This document shows, piece after piece, positions 18,997 to 28,191 of a DNA stretch of 64,000 bases; the first letter of the stretch is position 1, and each line of letters starts with the position of its first letter. The stretch spans positions 105,907 through 169,906 of the forward strand of contig JANXTS010000046.1 in assembly GCA_025352265.1 (NCBI GenBank), in the 5' to 3' direction. Under the pieces are notes generated by a model. The model saw only the letters and a list, made by a program, of their open reading frames with translations, was not told the origin of the DNA and did no database searches. This DNA is from Variovorax sp. (lineage in GTDB: Bacteria > Pseudomonadota > Gammaproteobacteria > Burkholderiales > Burkholderiaceae_C). The position numbers were made by a program, and so were the translations under genes.

Positions 18997-19785
18997 TCAG
19001 AACGTCCCGGGGAACGCGCCGCCGTCCATGAGTACGTTTTGACCGGTGTAGAAGCCGGCGTGCGCGCTGCACAAATAGGCGCACATGCTGCCGAACTCCT
19101 CCGGCCGCCCAAACCGCAAGCTCGGATTCGACTTGCGACGCGCCTCGGTCACCACTTCGACCGTTTGGCCGCTCTTGGCAGCGGCGCCCTTCATGGTGCT
19201 CTTGAGACGGTCAGTATCGAATGGACCTGGCAACAAGTTGTTGATCGTCACGTTCCGCGAAGCGATGGCGGGCTGTCGCGCTAGTCCTGCGATGAAACCG
19301 GTCAGCCCAGAGCGTGCGCCGTTGCTGAGTCCGAGGATGTCGATAGGTGCCTTCACTGCGCCTAAAGTGATGTTGACGATGCGGCCAAAACCGCGCTCGA
19401 TCATGGGGTCGATGAGCATCTTGATCAGCTCAATCGGCGTCAGCATATTCGCGTCGAGCGCATCGATCCACTGGTCGCGACTCCAAGTGCGAAAGTCCCC
19501 TGGCGGAGGACCTCCCGCATTGTTGATAAGGATGTCAACCTGCGGGCACGCAGACAAGGCTGCAGCGCGGCCGGCAGCCGTGGTGATGTCACCAACAACC
19601 GCGATCACCTGCACAGCGGGGTTCGAGCGTTGGAGTTCCTCGGCGGTTGCCTCCAGCGCCTGTGATCCACGCGCGGTGATCACCACGTTGACGCCTTCGG
19701 CGACGAGTGCCGCCGCACAGCTCTTGCCAAGGCCCTTGCTCGCTGCGCAGACGAGCGCCCACTTGCCTTCTATACCGAGATCCAT
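18997..19785 (-). CDS. SDR-family oxidoreductase lacking the usual catalytic Tyr
   Basis: A 262-residue Rossmann-fold protein. The cofactor motif is ALVCAASKGLGKSC (Ala instead of the first Gly of TGxxxGxG) and the structural motif is LINNAGGPP. Where classical short-chain dehydrogenases have YxxxK, this one reads ILGLSNGARSGLTG, without Tyr or Lys, like a known divergent SDR subgroup usually annotated as 3-oxoacyl-ACP reductase-like. The C-terminus GQNVLMDGGAFPGTF is typical. It starts 30 bases after the LacI regulator gene and is likely in the sugar-acid operon. It probably binds NAD(P) but its chemistry, or whether it is a dehydrogenase at all, is open. Confidence 0.85.
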   Translation of the reverse strand: MDLGIEGKWALVCAASKGLGKSCAAALVAEGVNVVITARGSQALEATAEELQRSNPAVQVIAVVGDITTAAGRAAALSACPQVDILINNAGGPPPGDFRTWSRDQWIDALDANMLTPIELIKMLIDPMIERGFGRIVNITLGAVKAPIDILGLSNGARSGLTGFIAGLARQPAIASRNVTINNLLPGPFDTDRLKSTMKGAAAKSGQTVEVVTEARRKSNPSLRFGRPEEFGSMCAYLCSAHAGFYTGQNVLMDGGAFPGTF

Positions 19786-19815
19786 CGCTAACTCCTTGAG
19801 AAAATTACTTCTGCT

Positions 19816-20895
19816 TCAGCGCTTCTTTCGACTCACCTTCGCGGTGCTGCCGCGAACGATGAGACTGAACGCAACCCGCGTCTTCGCGACAACGGAGCGC
19901 CCTTCGATGCGACCCAGCAGGTAGTCGGCCGCGCGCTGTCCGATCTCGTCTGCGGAAAGTCGGATCGTGGTGAGAGACGGGCTGAGATGCGCCGCAAACT
20001 CGACATCGTTGATGCCGGTGATCGACACATCGTCGGGCACACGGATGCCCATCGACGCGGCCTGCACGATGGCGCCGAACGCGAGCGTGTCGGTGCCGCA
20101 GATCACTGCCGTCGGGCGGGGACTCGTTTCCATCAGCGCCTGGAAGGCGAGTTGGCCATCGACGATAGTGTGGGAACGCTCGATCAGTTGTTGCTGCGCC
20201 GGTGGCACCCCCCTGGCCGTCAACGCCTCGTGGATGCCCGCGACCCGTTTTGCGGCCCGGTCGCTCTGCGGAGATTCTTGCGCAATGACACCGAATCGCC
20301 GATGACCGAGATCGAGCAGGAAGTTCGCGAGCGTCTCGCCGATCTCGTGGTTATCGAACCCAACGCACGGATGCACTTCGTCGAGCACCCACGTGTTGAC
20401 GAAAGGAATTCGCTTAGTACTGAGAATTTCGTAGACACCGGGTGCGTGCCTCGAGCCAACCAGAAGCATGCCAGCTACCCCGTGCGCCGCGAGCGCGCGG
20501 ACCTGCTGCAGTTCTTCGGCCTGGTCGTAGTTTGAACTGGCCAGCAACAGCGTGTAGCCGGCCTTGTTCAAGCGTTGCTGCAGCACGTTGATGCCGGTCG
20601 AAAAGTTCGACTCCTGCAAGGTCGGAACTATCGCGCCAATCGTCATCGAGCGCTGTGTGGCCAGCGCGCGCGCGGCTGCATGGGGCGTGTAGCCAAGCGC
20701 TGTACTCACTCGTTCCACGTCAGCGCGTAGGCCATCGGCAACGGTCGAGTTACCGTTGAGAACGCGCGAGACTGTCGCGACCGAAACGCCCGCGGCCTTT
20801 GCAACATCGCGAATGGTCGCAGCGTTACCAGTCGGGCGCGATTGTCGCGCCTTGTTGACAACTTTTTCGACGGGTCTCGGCCTGCTCGTAGTCAC
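19816..20895 (-). CDS. LacI-family transcriptional regulator
   Basis: A 359-residue regulator with a GTG start at 20893-20895. An in-frame ATG at 21066 would add 57 residues and overlap the upstream gene, so it is rejected. After a basic tail of about 20 residues comes the LacI helix-turn-helix ATIRDVAKAAGVSVATVSRV with hinge-helix residues LNGN, then HAAARALATQRSMTIGAIVP and a periplasmic-binding-protein-like effector domain with FGVIAQESPQSDRA and PDDVSITGINDVEFA. It is encoded within the sugar-acid cluster, 10 bases after the RraA-like gene. I infer that it binds the two AAACCGGTT palindromes upstream of the cluster's first gene and is released by a sugar acid or lactone. Confidence 0.93.
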   Translation of the reverse strand: MTTSRPRPVEKVVNKARQSRPTGNAATIRDVAKAAGVSVATVSRVLNGNSTVADGLRADVERVSTALGYTPHAAARALATQRSMTIGAIVPTLQESNFSTGINVLQQRLNKAGYTLLLASSNYDQAEELQQVRALAAHGVAGMLLVGSRHAPGVYEILSTKRIPFVNTWVLDEVHPCVGFDNHEIGETLANFLLDLGHRRFGVIAQESPQSDRAAKRVAGIHEALTARGVPPAQQQLIERSHTIVDGQLAFQALMETSPRPTAVICGTDTLAFGAIVQAASMGIRVPDDVSITGINDVEFAAHLSPSLTTIRLSADEIGQRAADYLLGRIEGRSVVAKTRVAFSLIVRGSTAKVSRKKR

Positions 20896-20905
20896 GAAGG
20901 CGTTG

Positions 20906-21631
20906 TCATAGAGCCTTGGACTGACTGGCCTCGTAGCGGGCCATCGCTTCGGCGTTAGGTGGGTAAAGGCCGGGCAATGTGGCACCCCTGCCAACCTCCG
21001 AAATAATCCACGCTTCGAGCTTCTCCTGTGCCGGGCCGGCATGCAGGATTTCTTCAAGGAAGGCATCGGGGATCAGTACGGCGCCGTCTTCGTCGGCCAC
21101 GATGATGTCGCCCGGAAAGACCGCCACGCCGCCACAACCGATGGTCTCTTCCCAGTTCACAAAAGTTAGTGCCGCGACGGATGCCGGAGCTGCCGTTCCC
21201 TGACACCAGACAGGCAGACCTGTGCCGTTCACGCCGGCAATGTCACGTACGACGCCGTCGGTAATCAATGCGGTCACGCCACGATGCACCATGCGCGCGC
21301 AGAGGATGTCACCGAAGATGCCGGCGGACGTAATGCCCATGGCGTCGGCGACCACGATGCTACCCGCCGGAATGCTCTCGACGGCCGCACGGGTCGAGCG
21401 CGGTGATGACCAGGAAGCGGGTGTCGTGACGTCTTCGCGCGTAGGCACGAAGCGCAGCGTAAAGGCCCGTCCGACTACGCGCGGCAAACCTGCGCGGGCC
21501 GGCTTCGGTCCCTTCATCCAGATGCTCCGAAGACCTTTCTTCAGAAGAATAGTCGTGATGGTCGCGGTGCTCACCGTCGAAAGCGTGGCGATGGTCTGCG
21601 CGTCGAGCGGCTGGGGTGTCGAGGTTGTCAT
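20906..21631 (-). CDS. RraA-like aldolase/lyase family protein
   Basis: A 241-residue protein of the RraA/HMG-aldolase (methyltransferase MenG-like) family. Typical features are VSTATITTILLKKGLRS near the start, SIVVADAMGITSAGIFGDILC with the G-x-x-x-A region, and the acidic metal/substrate motif TDGVVRDIAGV. Many family members next to sugar-acid dehydratases are annotated as ribonuclease activity regulators, but in this context an oxo-acid aldolase or lyase acting on the dehydratase product is the better guess. It lies 57 bases after the IlvD/Edd gene and is part of the same minus-strand operon. Confidence 0.85.
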   Translation of the reverse strand: MTTSTPQPLDAQTIATLSTVSTATITTILLKKGLRSIWMKGPKPARAGLPRVVGRAFTLRFVPTREDVTTPASWSSPRSTRAAVESIPAGSIVVADAMGITSAGIFGDILCARMVHRGVTALITDGVVRDIAGVNGTGLPVWCQGTAAPASVAALTFVNWEETIGCGGVAVFPGDIIVADEDGAVLIPDAFLEEILHAGPAQEKLEAWIISEVGRGATLPGLYPPNAEAMARYEASQSKAL

Positions 21632-21688
21632 GGAGCGTCCCTTGAAAAGAATGAGTGAAAAGGATCGTAAGCAACGAGAGCGGCAAAC

Positions 21689-23386
21689 CTAACCACGCAG
21701 GAAGTCGAAGTCGCAACCCTCTTCCGCCTGAAGTGTGCTCTGCGCGTAGAGACGGCTGAACCCTCGCCTGGGCGCCGCCGGCTGCGGTGGCAGGGCGGCT
21801 CTGCGAAGCTGCAACTCGGCCTCGTCGACGAGCAGGTCGAGCCTCCGTGTGGCGACCGACATCCGGATCATGTCGCCGTTGCGTACCACCGCGAGCGGTC
21901 CACCGATGGCCGCTTCGGGAGAGACATGAAGAACGATCGTTCCATATGCGGTTCCGCTCATGCGGGCGTCAGAGATACGGACCATGTCCTTCACGCCAGC
22001 ACGTGCGAGCTTCAAGGGGATTGGCAGGTAGCCGGCCTCAGGCATTGCAGCGGCGCTCTTTGGGCCAGCGTTTTGCAGCACCAGGAAATCATCGGGCGTA
22101 ACGTCGAGATCGGGCAGGTCGATTCTTTCCGCGAGGTCAGCCAACGAGCTGAACACCACGGCACGTCCTGTGCGTTCGAACAGCCGAGGGTCCGCGGCCG
22201 AGCGCTTTAGGATCGCGCCGTTAGGCGCCAGTGTGCCGAACAACGAGACCAGCCCGCCTTGCGGTGTGATGGGCTCGGCGAAGCTTCGCACCACCGCGCG
22301 ATCGACCCAGGTAGATTCATGTGCAAGGCGTTCCTCGAGCGTCTCGCCGGTGACGGTCATGCAGTCGAGGTTCAGCAAGGGCCTGAGTTCTCGTAGCACC
22401 GCGCCGAGGCCGCCGGCAGCGTGCAGGTCGGACATGTAATGCTCGCCGGTGGGCTTCAGGTCGACCAGCACCGGTGTCTCGTCGGACAAAGTATTTAGTC
22501 GCTCCAGCGATACCTTGATGCCGAGCCGGCCGGCAATCGCGGTGAGATGAATCAGCGCGTTGGTCGAGCCGCCGATCGACAGAAGGACACGCAGCGCGTT
22601 CTCGACCGAGCGTTCGGTGATGATCTCGCTTGGCCGGATCGGTGTGAAGGCGAGTTCGACCGCCCTGCGGCCACTGGCTTCCGCGGCGCGAAGGCGATCG
22701 GAATGAACGGCCGGTATCGCGGCGGTTCCGGGCAATGACATACCGATGGCTTCAGCGATCGAGGCCATCGTGCTGGCGGTGCCCATTACGGCACACGTGC
22801 CAGCGGTGGCGGCAAGTTTGCCTTCGACTTCGTCGATGGCTTCACGAGTGATCTCGCCCGCGCGGAACTTGCCCCAAAAGCGGCGGCAGTCGGTGCAGGC
22901 GCCAAGACGCTCGCCCTGATAAGGCATGGGCAGCATCGGCCCGACGACGAGCTGGATGGCGGGCATGTCGGCCGAGGCGGCGCCCATCAGCTGCGCCGGC
23001 ACGGTCTTGTCGCAGCCGCCCAGCAGCACAACAGCATCCATCGGTTGCGCGCGAATCATTTCCTCAACATCCATCGACATGAGGTTGCGGTACTTCATTG
23101 AGGTCGGGTTTAGGAAGGTCTCGCCGAGCGAAATCGTCGGGAAATCGAGCGGCAGCCCGCCGGCTGCGATGACACCGCGCTTGATAGCCTCGATGATTTC
23201 AGGGAAGTTTCGATGGCAAGGATTGAAGCCGCTCGCAGATTGCGCAATTCCCACCACGGGGCGGTTTGTCATGTCGTTCGAGTAGCCCGCCTGCTTGGCG
23301 AAAGTACGGCGCAGATACAGGGAGAAATCCGCATCGCCGTAGTTTGTAAGACCTCGCGCCAGACCGATCTTGTTCGGGGTGTTCAA
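21689..23386 (-). CDS. IlvD/Edd-family sugar-acid dehydratase (L-arabonate/D-xylonate dehydratase-like)
   Basis: A 565-residue Fe-S dehydratase. Three cysteines in conserved settings are visible: SGFNPCHRNF, LLGGCDKTVPAQ and AGTCAVMGTASTM. These correspond to the 2Fe-2S ligands of pentonate dehydratases, and ACTDCRRFW lies between the last two. RLHAAGGLGAV-like and MSGTAYGTIVLHVSPEAA segments are also family-typical. It converts an aldonic acid to its 2-keto-3-deoxy derivative. The start is a TTG at 23384-23386 whose bases overlap the stop of the upstream amidohydrolase gene, indicating translational coupling. Which sugar acid it prefers cannot be read from the sequence. Confidence 0.9.
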   Translation of the reverse strand: MNTPNKIGLARGLTNYGDADFSLYLRRTFAKQAGYSNDMTNRPVVGIAQSASGFNPCHRNFPEIIEAIKRGVIAAGGLPLDFPTISLGETFLNPTSMKYRNLMSMDVEEMIRAQPMDAVVLLGGCDKTVPAQLMGAASADMPAIQLVVGPMLPMPYQGERLGACTDCRRFWGKFRAGEITREAIDEVEGKLAATAGTCAVMGTASTMASIAEAIGMSLPGTAAIPAVHSDRLRAAEASGRRAVELAFTPIRPSEIITERSVENALRVLLSIGGSTNALIHLTAIAGRLGIKVSLERLNTLSDETPVLVDLKPTGEHYMSDLHAAGGLGAVLRELRPLLNLDCMTVTGETLEERLAHESTWVDRAVVRSFAEPITPQGGLVSLFGTLAPNGAILKRSAADPRLFERTGRAVVFSSLADLAERIDLPDLDVTPDDFLVLQNAGPKSAAAMPEAGYLPIPLKLARAGVKDMVRISDARMSGTAYGTIVLHVSPEAAIGGPLAVVRNGDMIRMSVATRRLDLLVDEAELQLRRAALPPQPAAPRRGFSRLYAQSTLQAEEGCDFDFLRG

Positions 23387-24249
23387 TTCGCATCCAATCG
23401 ATTAGCTGAGTTGTGCCTTGGCACCTCGGAGTGTTCTTCGAAGCCGTAGAGCCGTGCCGGGTTGTCGACCAAGATCCGGGTGAAGACGGCATCGTCCCCA
23501 ATCCACTCGCGAGCCATCGTGAGCAACTCGTCGTCGCAAGGCATCAACTTCTCCGCTACATGCGGCCAGTTGCTGCCCCAGAGGCAACGATCCGGATAGT
23601 TCGACACGAGCATGCTCGCCAACCTTCCGACATCGTCGAACCCGGGAGGCCCGATCCGCGACATGCCATAGGCATAAGGAGACGCCAGCTTGATCCACAC
23701 CTTGCCCGTGTCAAGCAGGCGGCAGAGGCTCGCAACCTCCGGGCCGCCGAGATTGAATCCGTTGTGGAAGGCACCGTAGTGGTCAATGACCACATCCACC
23801 GGCAACGCCTGGATGAGCGCAACGCGCTCGGGCAGCTGGTGTCCGTCGAACTGCAGATTCAGATGCCAGCCGAGTGGGGATACGGCATCGGCTGTTGCGG
23901 CCATTGAATCCCATGACAGTCCACCGGGCAGAGCCATCATGAAGCGCACGCCGCGCACACCGAGCGCGTGAAGGCGATCGAGTTCGGCGCGCGGGGTGTC
24001 GGGAGGGATCACGACGACGCCGCGCGAAACAGGCCCGAGTCTAGCCAACGCATCCAACGTGCAACTGTTGTCGAAGCCGTAGCCGCTGGGTTGCACGACG
24101 ACCATCCGGTCGATTCCAAACACCGCCGCGAGATCGCGATAAGCGGCGACCGGTGCCGAACGGAAAAGCGCGTTCGGCAACGCGGTGAAGCGCTCGTCGA
24201 AGATGTGCATGTGCGCGTCGCACGCACCGGGTGGAAGATGGTTGTTCAT
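23383..24249 (-). CDS. Amidohydrolase-2 family lactonase-like protein
   Basis: A 288-residue TIM-barrel hydrolase. Metal-site residues are in CDAHMHIFDERF (HxH) near the start, and later VVIDHYGAF and LWGSNWPHV. The segments VVVQPSGYGFDNSCTLDAL and GVRGVRFMM resemble D-galactarolactone isomerase/4-sulfomuconolactone hydrolase-type proteins. In this operon it probably hydrolyses or isomerises a sugar lactone before dehydration by the IlvD/Edd enzyme. Its ATG overlaps the stop of the 2-hydroxyacid dehydrogenase gene by four bases. The exact lactone is not known. Confidence 0.85.
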   Translation of the reverse strand: MNNHLPPGACDAHMHIFDERFTALPNALFRSAPVAAYRDLAAVFGIDRMVVVQPSGYGFDNSCTLDALARLGPVSRGVVVIPPDTPRAELDRLHALGVRGVRFMMALPGGLSWDSMAATADAVSPLGWHLNLQFDGHQLPERVALIQALPVDVVIDHYGAFHNGFNLGGPEVASLCRLLDTGKVWIKLASPYAYGMSRIGPPGFDDVGRLASMLVSNYPDRCLWGSNWPHVAEKLMPCDDELLTMAREWIGDDAVFTRILVDNPARLYGFEEHSEVPRHNSANRLDAN

Positions 24250-25247
24250 CGTGATAGGCGACTCGCGTGTTCAGCATTGAGCGCGCCGTACGGCACGGTG
24301 CCAGAAAGAATTGATGCGACCTGCTCGATGGCTTCGGCCGACTGTCCGTCGAGTGACGGTGTGAGCCCCCCGATGTGCGGAGTTGCGATCACCAGCGGAT
24401 GCGCAGTCAGTTCCGGCGAGGGCATCTGGTCGAGCGCGCGGCCGACGTCGAGCGCAGCGCCTGAAATGCGTTTGCAGACAAGCGCATCGAGCAGCGCCGC
24501 CTCGTCGACAAGGTTGCCGCGCGAAGGATTCACAAAATACGCTGACGGCTTCATCAGGGCGAAAGCCTCGGCGTTCATCAGGTTCTCAGTCAACGCGTTG
24601 GCGACAGCAAGGCACACGACGTAGTCCGATTCAGCGAGCAATAGCTCCATCGACGTCTGCTCGATGCGGCCGTCCTCGACCTTCGCGAAAGGGTCGGCGA
24701 CCAATACGCGCATGCCGAACGCGAGCGCCAGGTCGCATAGGTATCGCGAGATGCGGCCGTACCCGATGACTCCGACCGTCGCGCCGCGCAATTCCGTGCC
24801 GACCAGTGCAACCGGTGTTCGACCAGAACGGTAGGCGGAGATCGAAGTGGAAAGTTTCCTGCCTAGATCGATCATCACACCAATGGTCCATTCCGCGACC
24901 CCAGAGATAAACACGCCGCTTACGTGCGTCACGAGGATTCCGTTGCGGCTCGCGGCTGCCATGTCGATGTTGCGTATATCGACGGCGCAGCGAACGTATG
25001 CCTTCATCCCGGGAAGGGCGTCGAACAGGCGCCCTTCTCCAGGCGTCTCACGGTATGCCACGAGCACGTCGCAACCGCCTGCGGCTTCGATGAGCTGGTC
25101 GGTGTTCCACTCGGCCCCACTCTCGTTCATGCGCAGCGTGCCGAGCCGGCCAAGCGCCTCAACAGCTTCCGGCCTGAAGTAGTTTCGGCGCACATCCGCA
25201 GGGTGCGCGAGCAAGATGGTTCGATCGGTCGACGTACGGACGTTCAT
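24246..25247 (-). CDS. D-2-hydroxyacid dehydrogenase family protein
   Basis: A 333-residue NAD-dependent dehydrogenase. I start at the ATG at 25245-25247, whose ATGA overlaps the stop of the ABC ATPase gene; an in-frame ATG 39 codons upstream would overlap that gene further. The Rossmann motif is VGVIGYGRISRYL; the conserved Arg lies just before NGILVTHVSG-type loops, VNPSRGNLVDEAAL is typical of the family, and the catalytic His is in IATPHIGGLTP. It oxidises or reduces a 2-hydroxy/2-oxo acid, probably in the same sugar-acid pathway. Confidence 0.9.
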   Translation of the reverse strand: MNVRTSTDRTILLAHPADVRRNYFRPEAVEALGRLGTLRMNESGAEWNTDQLIEAAGGCDVLVAYRETPGEGRLFDALPGMKAYVRCAVDIRNIDMAAASRNGILVTHVSGVFISGVAEWTIGVMIDLGRKLSTSISAYRSGRTPVALVGTELRGATVGVIGYGRISRYLCDLALAFGMRVLVADPFAKVEDGRIEQTSMELLLAESDYVVCLAVANALTENLMNAEAFALMKPSAYFVNPSRGNLVDEAALLDALVCKRISGAALDVGRALDQMPSPELTAHPLVIATPHIGGLTPSLDGQSAEAIEQVASILSGTVPYGALNAEHASRLSR

Positions 25248-27304
25248 TGAAGTTCCAAGGCGTAGTGGCAGGCCGTGAAACGGCCCGGGAGAACCTCGCG
25301 CATCGTCGGAACCGATTCCCGGCACATTGCCTGTGCATGCGGGCAACGAGTATGAAAACGACATCCCGAGGGCGGGTGCATGCTGCTCGCCGGTTCGCCC
25401 TTGAGCAAGATGCGGTCAGGCCGCGCCTGACGCTTGTCGTGCACCGGAATCGCAGAGATGAGCGAACGCGTGTACGGGTGGAGCGGCCTCGCGAACAAAT
25501 CGAAGGAGCGTCCTGACTCGACGATCACTCCGAGATACATCACGAGGATGCGGTCGCAGATGTGTCGGACCACCGCGAGGTCGTGCGCGATGAAGAGGCA
25601 GGTCAGCCCCATCTCCTTTTGAAGGTCGATCAGCAGGTTGATGATTTGCGCTTGAATATTGACATCGAGCGCAGCGATGGGCTCATCGGCGATGATCATC
25701 TCGGGCTTCACAGCGAGTGCTCGCGCGATGCCAATGCGTTGCCGCTGCCCTCCCGAGAACTCGTGGGGAAACTTGTTCAACGACTTCGCCGACAGACCGA
25801 CCTTGTCCATGAGTGCTGCAACCTGCAAGCGCACTGCCGACTCATTGGCGGCGAGCCTATGAAAGCGGATCGGCTCCTGGAGAATCTGGGAAATCGTCAT
25901 GCGCGGATTGAGCGACGCGTAGGGGTCTTGAAAAATCATCTGGATGCGGCTGCGCATCGGCTTCAACTGCTTCGCATTGGCGTGTGCGATCTCTGTGCCC
26001 GCAAACCGGATCGATCCAGCGGTCGGCGCTTGGATGCAGGTCAAAAGGCGTGCCACCGTCGACTTTCCGCAGCCCGATTCGCCAACCAGGCCAACCATCT
26101 CTCCCGGGTAAACAACGAAGTTGACGCCATCGACAGCGCGGAACTTCCGGGTGCGGCCGAAAAAGTCCTCGCTTCGCACGTCGAAGTGCTTGACGAGGCC
26201 GGCGACTTCGAGAAGCGGCGTCACGCCCGAGTCGGGCGCTCGCGTGCACGGTGTGATCGCTGCTGCGGTTGTGCTCGCCGGCGCGGAATGGGTCTGTTCA
26301 AGAACCTTGCCCTGCTGCGTTATCCAGCAACGGCTGAGCCGTGCGGGGCCGACCGGCATGAGTTCAGGGTGCACGTCGCAATCCGGAATTCGATACGCAC
26401 AGCGCGCGGCGAAGCGGCAACCTTTTGGCATGTCGAGGATGTCTGGCGGCATGCCGCCAATAGACGGCAGATGCTTGTCGGCGTCGGCTACGCTGTCGAG
26501 ATGTGGTGCCGCGTTCAGCAAGGCTTGGGTGTACGGGTGTTTCGGGTTTGTCAGCAGATCCTGTGAAGCACCTTCCTCGACCACCTCGCCGCCGTACATC
26601 ACAACGATGCGCGAGCACACGTTGGCGATGACGCCGAGGTCGTGGCTAATCAGCAGCACGGCCGTTCCCGATTCGGTGCTGACCTGCCGCAGCAGTTCGA
26701 GGATCTGTGCCTGCACCGTGACGTCGAGCGCCGTTGTCGGCTCATCCGCAATGATCAGCTGCGGTTTATTGGCAAAGCCGATCGCCAGCATCACGCGTTG
26801 CCGCATGCCGCCGGAAAGTTCGTGCGCATAGCCGGACATGACGCGCTCGGGCGACGCGATACCCATACGCTCAAGCAGTTCGAGCGCGCGCGCCCTCGCC
26901 TCGCCTTCGGTAAAACGGCCATGCGATTTCATGCCTTCGATTAACTGCGCGGAGATTTTCATCACCGGGTTAAGAGAGGTCATCGGGTCTTGAAAGATCA
27001 TCGAAATGTCGGCGCCTCGCATCGCGCGCAGTTCAATCTCATTCATCGCAAGCACGTCGCGTCCCGCGAACATCACCTTGCCGGAAAGGCGATGCCGCCC
27101 AGACAACAGGCGCGTGATTGAAAGAGCGGTGACGCTCTTACCAGATCCCGATTCGCCGACGATGCCCAGTGCTTCGCCGCGGAGCAGCGAAATGCTCAGA
27201 CCGTCGACCGCGTTCGCGACGTCGTCGCCAATGAGGAACTGCGTCCGCAGGTTTTCCAGTTTGAGCAAGGGCTCGCAGCTCTTGTCGATGACGGTGCTAT
27301 TCAT
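25244..27304 (-). CDS. Dipeptide/oligopeptide-type ABC transporter, two ATPases fused (DppD-DppF-like)
   Basis: A 686-residue fusion of two nickel/peptide-importer ATPases that are separate genes in many bacteria. First half: Walker A GESGSGKSVTALS, signature LSGGMRQRVMLAIG, Walker B IIADEPTTALDV, then the C-terminal oligo_HPY region with Cys residues (GCRFAARCAYRIPDC). Linker around residues 330-355. Second half: Walker A GESGCGKSTVAR, signature FSGGQRQRIGIARA, Walker B IIADEPIAALDV, and a second HPY region GCRFHTRCPHAQAMC. It energises the two permeases encoded upstream. Single-chain versions are known in proteobacteria, so the fusion is probably functional. Confidence 0.94.
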   Translation of the reverse strand: MNSTVIDKSCEPLLKLENLRTQFLIGDDVANAVDGLSISLLRGEALGIVGESGSGKSVTALSITRLLSGRHRLSGKVMFAGRDVLAMNEIELRAMRGADISMIFQDPMTSLNPVMKISAQLIEGMKSHGRFTEGEARARALELLERMGIASPERVMSGYAHELSGGMRQRVMLAIGFANKPQLIIADEPTTALDVTVQAQILELLRQVSTESGTAVLLISHDLGVIANVCSRIVVMYGGEVVEEGASQDLLTNPKHPYTQALLNAAPHLDSVADADKHLPSIGGMPPDILDMPKGCRFAARCAYRIPDCDVHPELMPVGPARLSRCWITQQGKVLEQTHSAPASTTAAAITPCTRAPDSGVTPLLEVAGLVKHFDVRSEDFFGRTRKFRAVDGVNFVVYPGEMVGLVGESGCGKSTVARLLTCIQAPTAGSIRFAGTEIAHANAKQLKPMRSRIQMIFQDPYASLNPRMTISQILQEPIRFHRLAANESAVRLQVAALMDKVGLSAKSLNKFPHEFSGGQRQRIGIARALAVKPEMIIADEPIAALDVNIQAQIINLLIDLQKEMGLTCLFIAHDLAVVRHICDRILVMYLGVIVESGRSFDLFARPLHPYTRSLISAIPVHDKRQARPDRILLKGEPASSMHPPSGCRFHTRCPHAQAMCRESVPTMREVLPGRFTACHYALELQ

Positions 27305-27329
27305 TCAGATCAGTATTCGAATTGCAGGA

Positions 27330-28163
27330 TCAACGACTGAGCGAGCGTGGATCTAGCCAGTCGCGGATGCCATCGCCAAAGAAATTGAATCCAACGACGA
27401 TCGAGAGGATCGCCAGGCCCGGGAAGGTCGCGACCCACCACTGCTCGACGAGCTCGCGGCCTTCAGAAATCATCGCGCCCCATTCGGGTGTTGGCGGCAC
27501 GACACCGAGGCCAAGAAAACTAAGACCGGCAAAGGTAATGATCGCGGTGCCGACGTCGAGCGTCAGCAGCACGATCAGCGCGCCGACTGAGTTCGGAAGC
27601 ACGTGTCTGAAGAAGATTCGCATGTGACCGAAGCCGAGCACCCGTGCAGCTTCCACATATTCTTGATTGCGCTGCACGATGACAACACTGCGTGCGAGCC
27701 TCGCAAACTTCGGCCACCAGACGACCAGCATCGCGACGATCGTGTTACCTACGCCGATCCCAAGGGAAGCCGCGATCGCGAGCGCGAGAATTAGTGGTGG
27801 GAAGCACATGACGACATCGGTCAACCGCATCGTGGTTTCCTCGAACTTGCCGCCGATGTAAGTCGACAAACCGCCGATAAGAGTGCCTACGACTCCGCCG
27901 ACCACGACTACCACGATGCCGGCGATGAGTGAGATTCGCGAGCCGTAGATGACGCGCGACAGTACATCGCGGCCGAGCGCGTCTGTGCCGAACCAGTGAT
28001 CGGCACTCGGCGGCATCAAACGCAACGCTATCTGCACATCGTTGGGCGAGTGCGGGGCAATCAGCGGGGCACCGAGCGCGACGACGATCCACGCGACAAT
28101 TAGGACGCCTCCAAGCGCTGCAAGCCCATAACGCCGAAGCTGCCGAGTAAAGGTTCTAAGCAT
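27330..28163 (-). CDS. Dipeptide-type ABC transporter permease (DppC-like)
   Basis: A 277-residue membrane protein. It has the N-terminal region of the DppC family (LIAPHSPNDVQIALRLMPPS and WFGTDALGRDVLSRVIYG, both highly characteristic) and the EAA loop EYVEAARVLGFGHMRIFFRH. About six membrane segments. Together with the DppB-like protein encoded 28 bases upstream it forms the channel of the importer. Confidence 0.94.
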   Translation of the reverse strand: MLRTFTRQLRRYGLAALGGVLIVAWIVVALGAPLIAPHSPNDVQIALRLMPPSADHWFGTDALGRDVLSRVIYGSRISLIAGIVVVVVGGVVGTLIGGLSTYIGGKFEETTMRLTDVVMCFPPLILALAIAASLGIGVGNTIVAMLVVWWPKFARLARSVVIVQRNQEYVEAARVLGFGHMRIFFRHVLPNSVGALIVLLTLDVGTAIITFAGLSFLGLGVVPPTPEWGAMISEGRELVEQWWVATFPGLAILSIVVGFNFFGDGIRDWLDPRSLSR

Positions 28164-28191
28164 GAGTTGAGTTGCGCAATCGTTTCTCGTC

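Noticed and set aside
20896..21066. Longer start for the LacI regulator
   Set aside because: Would overlap the RraA-like gene by 160 bases and add a non-conserved basic extension; the GTG at 20895 fits the operon spacing.
25562..26566. Plus-strand frame of 334 codons over the fused ABC ATPase
   Set aside because: Antisense of two complete ATPase domains; no independent support.
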